Shown piece after piece: positions 24,425 to 36,400 of a stretch of DNA of 64,000 nucleotides (position 1 is its first letter; each line of letters starts with the position of its first letter). Origin of the DNA: Streptomyces termitum. Its GTDB lineage: Bacteria; Actinomycetota; Actinomycetes; Streptomycetales; Streptomycetaceae. The stretch is from NCBI RefSeq assembly GCF_014650175.1, contig NZ_BMUL01000021.1, positions 31,939-95,938 of the forward strand, in the 5' to 3' direction. The notes beneath the pieces are model-generated. The model made no database searches. It saw nothing but the letters and a program-made list of their open reading frames with translations, and was not told the origin of the DNA. Made by a program: the position numbers and the translations under genes.

Positions 24425-27400
24425 ATGGCCATCAACCCGCCCGAGGGGATCGCCGACTTCCTCGCCTTCGTGTCGGGCATGGAGTGGCCCGAGGCCGACG
24501 AGGACCTCATGCGGCGGGTGGCCGAGCACTACAGCACCATCGCGGACGACCTGGAGACGCTCTCCGGGTACGTCATCGAGCTCATCCCGATCGTCAAGAA
24601 CGACTTCGAAGGCGAGGCCGCCGAGTCGTTCCTGGTCTCGATGCGGGACCTGACGGGCCAGACGGCGGGCGCGAACCAGCTGGAGCAGACGGCGGAGCTG
24701 TCGCGTCAGCTGTCCGAAGTGGCGCTGAAGGTCGCCAACCAGGTCGAGTACTCGAAGATCATGGCCATCCTCCAGCTGGTGCAGCTGCTGGCCGAGATCC
24801 TCTTCGCCACCCTCTTCTCCGCCTTCACCTTCGGCGCGGTCTGGGGTCCCGTGTCGGCGCTCTTCGCCGCGACCCGCGAGGGCCTCCACCAGCTCTTCCG
24901 CTGGCTGCTCCAGACGATCCTCAGCCAGACCTTCATCGGCATCATGGGCGGCGTCTTCCAGGACACCGTGATCCAGCTCTACCAGCTCACCTCGGGCCAC
25001 ACGACGAGCTGGAACATGGAGTCGCTGCTCGACTCCGTCAAGCAGGGCGCGCTGAGCGGCGTCGTCGCCGGTCCGCTGGAGATCCTGTCCCACTACGGCG
25101 GCAAGATCCTCGGCCGGCTCCTCGGCGGCAAGCCGCCGGGCTCGATCATCAGCAAGCGCGTCGACGACGTCCTCAACAAGGTCGACGACAACCTCGACAA
25201 CGTCACGCCGAACCCGAAGCCGGACCTGCCGCCGGGCGGGGCGGGCAAGCCGGGCGGCCCCGAGGGGCCGAAGGCGAAGGAGGACCTGCCGCCGACCCCG
25301 CCGAACACGCCGCCGAAGGACGTGACCCCGCCGCCGGTGCCGCCGAAGAAGACCGAGGCGACCCCGCCGCCGGTCCCGCCGAAGACCGAGGTGGCCCCGC
25401 CGGTCCCGCCGAAGACCGTCGGCGACGGCCTCGCCTCCCCGCCCGTCACCACCCGTCCGAAGCCGGAGGCGCCGGTCGGCGCCGGGGCCAAGGAGAAGCC
25501 GGGCGCTCCGGCGACGGGGAAGCCGGGCGCTCCGGCCACCGGCAAGGGCGACGTCCCGACCGCCCCGCCGAAGGCGGACGTCCCGACGACCGGCAAGGGC
25601 GAGGTCCCGGGCGCCAACAAGGGCGACGTGCCCACGACCGGCAAGGGCGAGGTGCCCGGCGCGAACAAGGGGGACGTGCCGACCGGCAACAAGGGCGACG
25701 TCCCGGGTGCGAACAAGGGCGACGTGCCCACGACGGGCAAGGGTGACGTGCCCGGTGCCAACAAGGGCGACGTGCCCACGACCGGCAAGGGCGAGGTGCC
25801 CGGCGCGAACAAGGGGGACGTCCCGACCACCGGCAAGGGCGACGTGCCCGGCGCGGAGAAGCCCGAGGTGCCGAACGCGCACAAGACGGAGGGCGGCGAC
25901 ACGGCCGGTGCGGGCGCCGGAGCCGGGGCGGGCAAGACCGGCTCCGGGGACGTGCCCACGGCGGGCGCGGGCTCCAAGGTGCCCGACGCGTCCGACGCGT
26001 CGGGATCCGCAGGCCGTACCGCGGGCGACGCGGAGAACCCGCTGGACGACCTCCTGTCCACCCCGGAGGCCCGTTCGGCCTTCGCCAAGGACATCGGCGA
26101 GCTGTTCGGCGGGGTCACCCGCAACCTGGAGACCGGCTTCATGCGGCACGGCGCCGGAAGCATCGCGGACTCCTTCTCCGAGAAGATGGGCGAGGTCTTC
26201 AAGAAGCACCTCGCGCACGAGGGCGCGGAGGAGGCGGGCAAGGACTTCGGCAAGATGCTGACCCAGCAGTGGGGTCGCGCCGGAGCCGATCACACCGGCC
26301 TGTCCCAGGCGCTCACCGAGGCGATGGGCGACCTGGGCAACCTGGCGCCGCTCAAGAACCTCGCCGACTCGATGCCGACCCTGTTCGCCCGCTCCGAGCA
26401 CACCAACGCCCTCGCCCGCATCTTCAAGCAGGAGAACCCGCTCCAGGGCAACCCGATGTACCAGCTCGGCGGAGCCGTCGCCTCCCTCCTCAACGAGGGT
26501 ACGAGCGAGATGCTCAGCGAGGGCTTCTACAACATGATCTTCGGGGACGGCACGTTCTCCGTCAGCGGCGGCCCGTTCGCCTCCGGCGTGGCCATGGGTG
26601 CGCTGAGCGCCGGTCTGCACCGGGCGTTCGAGCCGGTGATGGTGAAGTACCAGAACTGGGTCCTCAGCCACCAGCACGCCGACAACCCCACCGACAGCAA
26701 GTACTTCGGGCTGCTGCACCCCATCAACATCGCCTCGTTCGTGTCGAACATGACGGGCAATCCCGCGCCCTGGCCGGTCCCCCGCCCCACGGCGAGCACC
26801 GAACAGACCAGCTTCAAGCAGGACATGAAGGACATGGTGAAGTGGGTCTTCTCCCACCCCATCAGCGGCACTCCCTTCTTCTCCGACCTGCCGGACCGGC
26901 CGGACGCCACGGCCGACGGCGACGGTGACGCCTTCACGCCGCTCGACCTGGACCTCGGGCCGTCGTTCGGCGACGAGATCGCCAAGGACCCGCTGTTCCG
27001 CACCGAGTCGGACGGCGACCTGACCTCGGACGACGGTCTGACGTCGGACGGGAAGACCGACGACGTCCTCGCCGGGGAGGACGCCGGCGACACCGCCGTC
27101 ACCGCGCCGCCCCGGGCCACCGTCTCCTCCGACCTCTCCTCCCTGCTGGGCGACGACGCGGAGATCCCGGCCCCCACCCAGGCGAACAGGCCCGTCACCC
27201 TGAGCGGCGGCGACCAGTTCAGCGCCCCCCTGACCCGGGACGACGACGCCCCGGCGCAGGCACAGGCGACGCCCAGGTTCCCCGGTGACTGGGCGCACCT
27301 CCCCACGCCGAGCGACGACGAGCTGTCGTACCTCGACGTCGGTGACGGCGACGTCAGGACCAAGGGCACGAACGACGGCAACGCCCTCACGCCCCCCGAC

Positions 27401-30400
27401 GACAAGGCCCAGGAGAAGGCCGAGGACAAGGCCGACGACAAGATCGACGGCGACGACAACGACGACCGCAGCGGCGAGAACAAGCACGAGAACGCCGTCG
27501 AGAACGACGACAGCGCCATCGCCCGCGGCAACGACGACGACCGCGACCGCGACCGCGACGACGACACCCCGTCCGACCCGCCGCCCGTCCGGGACATCCC
27601 CTCCGGCATCGCCCTGGGCGTCCTCAGCCCCGCCCAGACCACCGCCCTCCAGGCCGTCCCGAAGCGCGACGGCGTCTTCGTCGTCGGCATGCACACCGAC
27701 CCGGACGCCCCGAACGACCCGGCCACCGTCCTCAAGGCGCTCACCGACGCCCACGACGAGGGCCGCCTCGACGGCGTCACCGAGATCCAGTTCACCGCCT
27801 GCAACCTCGCCGCGCCCGTGCACGAGAGCACGGTCAGGACCGTCATGAGCGGGCTGTGGAAGCACCGCGCGCAGTCCGGCACCACGGCCACGCCGGACCC
27901 GCTCACCGCCCGCGCCGCCGACGCCCCCGTCTGGTACGTGCCCACGACGGGCGGCGACGGGACGGGCGGCCACCTCCTCACCGCCCAGCACATCGGGCTC
28001 ACCGGTGACGGGAAGATCGCCGTCGTGGACCGGGGCGCCTGGCACGTCTACGGCGACAGCGGCGACCAGGACCACACCCCCGTCCGTACGACCCCCGACC
28101 CGGACGCCCTCCCCGACGACGCGGTCTCCTTCCTCTTCCGCACGCCGGGGGTGAGGGAAGTGCACCCGGACGCGGTCAAGTTCGGCGACGGGGACCACAC
28201 ACCGGCCGACAACGGCGAGGGTTCCAGCACCGGTGCGGGCTCCCGGCCCTCCCCGGAACAGGACCGGACGCCCTCCGACGACGACCCGCCCGCCGTGCCC
28301 CGGGACGCCTTGTCCGACGCCCTGGTCCGCATCCGGTACCGGGAGGAGTCAGAGTGGTTCGAGAGGCAGCTCGCCAACCGCCTGTTCGACGTGCCGCAGG
28401 TGCACCAGATGGCCACGCTGCTGTCGACCAGCGTCCTGAACGCCTTCCGCGGCAACCCTGGCCTCTACAACCGGCTGAGCCAGCCCAGCAGGTCCACTCC
28501 CGGGGCCGTGGGCTCCTCCCCCCTGGAGTGGGAGCGGGTCGGGAGCGAGGGCAACACGCGGGAGCGGATGACCCTGTTCTTCCAGTCCATCGCCTCTCTG
28601 GCCCTTCCCGAATTCGTCCGCGTTCCCGCCGACTATCCGGCCGAGCTGCACCGTGAGCGCCTCCAGCGGGAGAGCAACCCCGACGCACACGACTACAAGC
28701 TGCTCAACGACCTGCGCACGAGCATGTCCGTCGAGCGGTGGAACAGCCCCGAGCTCGCCCGGTACAACGAGAAGTGGCACGCGCTCGACTCCGTCCTGCG
28801 GCCGTTCCGGGCGGACGAGGTGGTCCCGCCCCTGAGCGCGACCGAGCGGAGAAGGGCGGTGAACAGCCGGGGCACGATGAACTGGAACCCCGGCGGAGCC
28901 AGCCTGCACATCCGCATGGACCAGCCCTACCAGCAGTCCGCCGAACAGGCCGGCCGGCTGGTCAGGTCGGGCACCTCCGGATCGGGCTACTACTTCCACC
29001 TGTACGCCGAACTGCTGGGCCGGCAGCTCGGTTTCCACGTCGACCACGGGGTGCTGCGGCTCGCGATCATCGCCACCTTCGTCAGCGAGGGGCACCACAC
29101 CCTGCCCGAGGTGATGGCGTCCTCCTCGCTGTTCGCCAGGGAGTACCTCACGTCCCAGCCTCCGCGCCCGGACGTCGAGGCCCTGCTCCAGCCGGCCGAC
29201 GACGACACGCCGCGGTGGGACCGCTACACGGCCCTGGCCCCGCTGCACCCGGACTTCCTGCGCCGCGGGGTGGCCCGCGAGGGCCTCTTCCCCCACGAGC
29301 ACGCCGAGGACTTCCGGCGCCGTCTGCGGGAAGCACCCGACCCGGAGCCGTCGCCGCTCCCCGACGACGCGGACCCCGACGACGACACGGCCAGCGACGA
29401 CGACACCGCCAGCCACATGAGCTACGAGACGGACACGGACGACGACGAGACGGACAGCGGAACCGACGAGAGCGACGCGAGCGACGCGAGCGACGCGAGC
29501 GACGAGGAGTACGAGACCGACGACACCGACCGGAGCGACGACGGCGCGGCCCCGCCCCTCGCGGGCGGCAAGCCCTCGCACGGCGGCGAGGGCACCGGCA
29601 GGCGGAACGACGAGGACCGGAACCGCGAGGACCGGGACGACGAGGGTCCCGCCTCCACGGAGTCCGGTTCCGTCCCGCACGACGCCGCCGGTTCGGCCCC
29701 GCGCGACGACGCCGGTGCCGCGTCCACGACCTCCCCCGTCCACGGCATCCCCTCCGGGATCGCCGTCGGTCCGCTCTCCCCCGCCCAGGCCGCCGCGCTC
29801 CACGCGCTCCCGCGGCGCGACGGCGTCTTCGTCGTCGGCACCCACACCGACCCGGACGCCCCGACCGACCCGGCCGTCCTCCTCAAGGCGCTCACCGACG
29901 CCCACGACGAGGGCCGCCTCGACGGCGTCACCGAGATCCAGTTCACCGGCTGCGGCCTCGGCTCGCCCGTGCGCGAGTCCACCGTCAGGACCGTCATGAG
30001 CGGCCTGTGGCAGCACCGCGCGAACTCGGGGGCCACGGGGCCCGACCCGCTCACCGCCCGCGCCGCCGACGCCCCCGTCTGGTACGTCCCCGGCGCCGAC
30101 GGCCCCCATCCCCTGCTGACCGCCCAGCACATCGGGGTCACCCCCGACGGGCGGATCGCCGTCGTCGGCCAGGGCTCCTGGCACGTCTACGGCGACAGCG
30201 GCGACCGGGACCACACCCCCGTCCGTACGACCCCCGACCCGGACGCCCTGCCCGACGGCGCGGTGCGCTTCCCCACCCGTACGCCCGAGAGCGGTGCCGA
30301 CCACCCCGACGCCGTCAAGTTCGGCACGGACGCCGGTCCGCCGGTCCCCCTGGCCGAGCGGCTGCCGCGGGACCGGTGGACGGCCCTGCTGTCCGACCCG

Positions 30401-33400
30401 GGGCAGGCGGACCTGCTCGCGGCGGTGACCGCCGTCCCGCGCGACCCGGACGGCGGCTGGCACACCATGGACGCGGAGGCGTACCAGGCGCTGCGGGAGC
30501 GGACCCGTGAGGAGGGCGGCCCCTCGGACGAGGTCGTCGAGGACGCGTTCGCGTACCTGCCCGACCCCGACACCGACCCCGACGAGCGCCTGACGGCCGT
30601 CGCGACCCTGATCAAGACCCTCCAGGACGGCGCCGACGAGGGGCCGGTGCGCCCCAGCGTCCAGATCCTGCTCCAGCGCCTGCTCCAGGACCAGGGCTTC
30701 CCGCCTGCCCGGCTGCCCGACGCCGCCCGGGAGGCGGCGTTCTGGTCGGGCAACGAGCCCAAGGCCCTGGCCACCGAGCTGGCCCTCGGCATGGCCGACG
30801 CCGCCCGCGCCACGGACGCCCCCCTCACCGGGGAGATCACGATCACCCCGGCGGCGGCGCCGTCCGACGCGGCCCTGACCGGCCTGCTCCCGAACCCGAA
30901 CCCGTTCCCGGACCGGCAGGCCCTGCTCCGGGAACTGCTGGCAGACGCCGGGCGCGACGGAAGCCCCTGGCACACCCTGGACGCCGACGCCTACCTCGCC
31001 CTGCGCTCCCGGATCGCGGGCGGCCCGCCCGCCGAGCCCGACCCGCGGGTGCGGGAGGACGTCGAGCGGATCCTGCGGGAGTACGGGACGGCCGTCCGCG
31101 CGGCCACCACCCGCACGGACCAGCTGAAGGCCGTCGCCGACGCCGTCCTGAAGCTGCACCAGACCACCGGCCTCCCGGGATCGCCGGAGGACGCGCTGGC
31201 CGCCCACTCCCGCTTCCTGGTCCCCCGGATGCTGCTGGACCTCGGCATCACCCCGGTGCCCCTGCCGGGCAGGCTGCACGGCAAGGCGGCCTGGCAGAAT
31301 CCGACGGACAGGATGCGGGAGTCCCGGCTCACGGCCTTCGCCACCAGCGTCGGCAACTCCGTCCTGACCTCCCACACCACCCCGGCCCCGGTGAACGACG
31401 GCAGCACCGGCGCCGGTACCGGCCCGGCGGACCGGCGGACGACCGGCGGCGCCACCCCCGACGCCCCGGCCCCCTCCGCACCGGTCTCTCCCGAGGCGCC
31501 CGCCGCCCCCGAGGCACCGGCCTCCCCCGCCCCCCGGAAGACCCCCGCACCCGACGAGGAAACCGCCCCCGAGCCCCGCGACTGGCGGAAGGAGCTGGAC
31601 GCCCTCGGCACCCGCACCCGGGAGGAGACCACCGTCTACCTGCCGCTCCCGGAGCACCCGGCCGGGCTGGTGGGCCGCGCGGACCGGCTCCTGCGGACCG
31701 GCGACCGCCCGTACACCACCCTCTTCAAGGACCTCCCGCCCGGCACGGAGCACTGGCTGGCGGTACGGGTCCCCGCCGGGGACGGCGTCGACACCGGCGA
31801 CGGACGGATCCTGGTCGGCAAGGACCGGCTGGCGGACGCGGCCCTCACCGGCCCCGACACCGTGCTCGCCTCCCTCCAGGACCTCGAACGCGGACTGCGG
31901 CCCGCCGGCGGCCCGGACGGCCCCCTGCCGCTCGCCGTCCTGAGCCGCGTCGGACAGGCGCGGTACGTCAACCCGGGCGCCGACGAGCACCACTCCGCCG
32001 TCCGGACGGCGGTCCGGCTGGCGTACGCCGACGCGTCCCGCGACGCCGAGCGGCCCCTGGGCACGTACCTCGCACAGCGCGAGGACGTCCAGAACCACGT
32101 GGAGATGCTGGTGAAGGCCGTGTGGGAGAAGCTCCCGGACGACGCGCGCCGCAAGCTCGGCACCCCGGGGAAGGCCGGCAGCGGATCCGTCGGCGACGAC
32201 CTGGACACGCTGCGGGAGGTCGTCGAGAACGGAAACATCCGCGAACGGATGCACCTGCTCATCACCGGCGTCCACGGTCCCCTCCTGGGGGCACTGGGGC
32301 TGACGAAGCCCAAGCCGGCGATCCTCGCCCGCGAGTGGAACACCCCTGAGCAGGAGCGGGAGCCGGAGCCGGGGGAGCCCAAGCCGAGGAAGACCCAGCA
32401 GGAAACCGACATCGTCGAGAGCATCAAGGAGGAGCAGGCCCGGCTGCGGCGGGAGGAGGCGGACAACCCCGACCTGGAGTCCCTCCTGCACGCCGAGGAG
32501 AGCCGTCGGCGCACCGACCTGCGCACCGAGGACCTCGTGCCGCCGCTCAGCGCGCGCGAGGAGCGGCACGTCCTGGAGGACGGGCGGCTGACGTGGGAGC
32601 CCGGCGAGCGGCACCGGCAGATCTCGCTCTTCACCGAGAGCCAGGTGACCGCCGAGGGCACCGGCGGCCTGATGAGCGCGGGAACGTCGAACACGACGTA
32701 CTTCACGATGATGGTCGTCCACACCATGGCCCAGAAGTGGAACGTCCCCGTCGACTACCGGCTGGTCCGGCTCGCCCTGATGGCCGACATGCTCCCGGTC
32801 GGGCACCACACCTTCCACGAGGTGATGACGGCGGCCGAGGCGTTCGAGCGGGACCGGATGCTCCCGAAGCCCGGCGGGAAGACCCCGCCCCGCGACGCGG
32901 TCCTGTCGTACACCGACGACTGGACCCGGTTCCGTTCGCTCGCGCCGCTGACCGAGAAGGAGCTGCGGGACGCCATGCCCGGCGGCAGGTTCCCCGACGA
33001 GGTCGCCCTCGGGCTCGAAGCGCACGAGCGGACCCCCGACGCGCTGCCCGCCACCCCGTCCGACACTCCGGTACGGCGCACCCTGCGGACACTCCCCGCC
33101 GGCGAACTGCACACGCTCCTGGACGGCACGCCCGGCCTGACCGACCGCACCGCCGGACTGCTGCGCGAGGCGCTCGGCGACGACAGGAGCAGCGCCCGCG
33201 ACTGGCGCCGGCTCCACGCCGACTCCTACCTGGACCTGCACCGGCGGGCCACCGGGACCGACACCGCCCCCGACCCGCAGACCGGTGTGTGGGACGAACT
33301 CGGCTCCCTCATGGACCGCTGGTACGGCGGGACCATGGACGTCCCCGAGCCGGACGCGCTGCGGGAGAGCCTCGACTCCGCCTTCGACGACTACTACACC

Positions 33401-36400
33401 GCCGTGGAACGCGCGCCGGGCGACCGGAGCCGGCTGACGGCCCTCGCCGATCTGCTCGTGAGGCTGCGGCAGGACGGCAACCTCCCGACAGTCACCGAGA
33501 GCAACCCTCCGACTACCGATGGGAACGGCCTTCCGCCGGCCGGCGCGGACGTCTCCACCACCCTCGGCGTGGTGGCGCAGCGGCTCCTGGTGGACCAGGG
33601 CTACCCGCCCGCGCTGTGGGGCGAGGACACCGGCACCCCCGGCTTCTGGCCGGACGACGCGCCCTCCATGGTCCGCAGACTGGAAGAGGCCGTCGCCGAC
33701 TTCACCCGCCGCGCACCGGTGCGGCGGACCCCGGCGGGCCTCGCCGTCGGCCCCATGAACGCGGCCCAGTCCCGGGCCCTGAACTCCCTCCCGGCGGCCC
33801 CCGGCGTCTTCGTCGTCGGCACCCACACCGACCCGGACGCCCCGACCGACCCCGCCGCCCTCCTCAAGGCACTCACCGACGCCCACGACGAGGGCCGCCT
33901 CGACGGCGTCACCGAGATCCGCTTCACCGGCTGCGAACTCGGCTCACCCGTGCACGAGTCCACCGTCAGGACCGTCATGAGCGGCCTGTGGCAGCACCGC
34001 GCGGGGTCCGGCACGACCGCACCGGACCCGCTCACCGCCCGCGCCGCCGACACCCCCGTCTGGTACGTCCCCGGCACCGACGGCCCCGACGGCGAGCCGC
34101 GCCTCCTGGCGGCCCGGCACATCGGGGTCACCCCCGACGGGAAGATCGCCGTCGTCGGCCAGGGCTCCTGGCACGTCTACGGCGACAGCGGCGACCGGGA
34201 CCACACCCCCGTCCGCACCCTCTCCGACCCGGACGCCCTGCCCGCCGACGCGGTGCGCGAGACCGAGGCGGACACGTCCCCCCACCCCGACGCGGTGCGA
34301 TTCGGCGAGGAGGACGGCACGGACTTGCTGACCGTGGTCTTCGGGCCCTTGGGCGAGCCCGCCACGCCCCGGATCCTGAACGTACAGTTCACCGAGAAGA
34401 CCAAAACGCTCAACCCGGCCCAGCGCGACGAGGTCGACCGCTTCACCCAGGAGCTGCTGCCCGAACTGCGGCGCCGCAAGCAGGCGGGGGAGGAGTCGCT
34501 GCGGGTCACCGTGACCGCGGGGGGCAACAACCGCCTCTCCTCCGAGGCGGCGCAGAACCGGGTCTCGGCCCTCGTCGACTCGATCACCACAAGCGTGCAC
34601 AAGCATGACCCCGAACTGTCCGGTCTGATCTCCTTCGACCAGAAGCCGCGCAAACTCTCGCTTCTGGAAACCTTCACCCCGACCGACGCGGAGCAGGCGG
34701 AGGCCCGTCGCCTGGGCACCGTCTCCGGCGAGGTCCGGACGCTGACGCCGTATGTCGAGAAGGCCCGGGACCTGCTGCACAGGCTGCCCGTCGCCGATGT
34801 CCGGCCGGAGGATCTGGCGCTCGTCGTCAAGCGCGCCGAGGAGGACCAGCTCCGGCACGCGGAGGGGCAGGAGGCCGACCGTTCGGCGGACGAGACGTTC
34901 GCGACCGTGTACGAGCGGATCAGGCCCTACTGGCACCCGTTGCAGACGGGCGTCACCCTCTCGTCCGAAGCCCTTTCCCGGCTGCGGGACCTGACGCACG
35001 GCTCAGAGACGTTCCCCCTGGACGATCTGGTGCCCGGCGCCTCGGCGGCCGTCTGGACGCCCCGGCAGCGGCACGTGCCCGTGGGCGAGGACGCGATCGT
35101 CGAGGTGCGACCGCTGATCGGCTGGTCCGCCGGCGACGCCACCGCAGGGGGGACCTTCTCCTTCCTCCCCGGCGCCCACTACGAGGTGACGTCGGTGACG
35201 CGCGGTCCGGGCGGCCGTCCCCTGGTGAAGATCCGCGAGGTGGATCCGGCGGCGCCCGAGGGCTCCGCGCGGGGCCGGTCCCGGCGGACCGACCCCGACG
35301 CCCCGGTGATCGGGGTTCCCGGCATGAGCTACCCGGGACCGAGCCGCCCCACCGCCACCGGCCCCCAGTGGGAGCAGAACCGGTACGCGTTCAGTTCGAA
35401 GTTCTACGTCCACCGGGGCGAGGCCGAGGTGGAGCTGTGGAACGGGGTCCCGCACGTGCGCTTCTACACAGCCTCGTACGCGGAGGTGAATCTCAGCATC
35501 CCCGAGGAAGGCGGTGGGCGCGCGACCGCGATCGTGGCCCGCAAGGAGGACGACTTCAAGGACATCCAGCAGGATCCCCGTACGGGGCGGGTGGTGTTCT
35601 GCACGGGTTCCGGCGGCACGATGTGGACGAGCGTCGGCACCCCCATGCGTTCCGTCGCCTGGCTCATGAAGTACCAGGCGGCCGAGGACGCGGCCATGAA
35701 GAAGGCCAAGGCTAACGAGGAAGAGCAGGCCGCGAGCACGGCCGGGACGAGCAAGGAAAAGCGCCCCGCGGACAAGACCGGGACGAGCGAGGAGGAACAC
35801 GCCCCGAGCAAGGCCCTGATCCGCTCCTACCTGGTTCCCCAGGACGTCTTCCACAGGATCACCACCGCCTCGCGCGACTTCGAAGATCCACAGGCGGGAA
35901 ACGCGACGACCAACGTCGACCACTCCGGCGACCGCAACCAGTTCGGAATCCGGGGGGCCGAGCTGGACCTGCTCGTCGAGAAGGCCGTACCGGGGTCCCT
36001 CATCACCTACTACGACGGTCCGACGGACCACATGAGCGAGGACCCCGCCCTGCCCTACCCCACCTTCCCGAAGCACGGCGAGCACTTCCACGTGAACGAG
36101 CTCAGGGACCGGGTGGGCATGCCCAGCTCCGAGAGTCCGAAGCTCGTCGGCCCGTACAACCCGTGGCTCAAGGACGCCACACCCCAGAAGGGCCCCTCGC
36201 ACCAGAACGACGCGGCCGTCCTCGACCGAATCTCCACGAAGCTGCGCCAGCACTACATCACCTGGAAGCAGTCCCAGCAGGAGCCCTCCCTGCGCCAGAC
36301 CGATCCGCTCCAGGACCGTGACCCGATCCCGTACAAGGGCCGCAAGAACGAGCTGGACAAGTTCCTCGCGGATCAGAAAAACCTCCTCGAATCCGGCGCC

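Noticed and set aside
28349..33886. 1845-aa minus-strand open frame
   Set aside because: Same GC-shadow character, opposite to conserved domains of the giant protein.
34980..35260. ADP-ribosyltransferase-like element in the giant protein (FLPGAHYEV)
   Set aside because: Only a short FLPG-type strand resembles ARTs; no ExE, Arg or STS motif could be placed with confidence.
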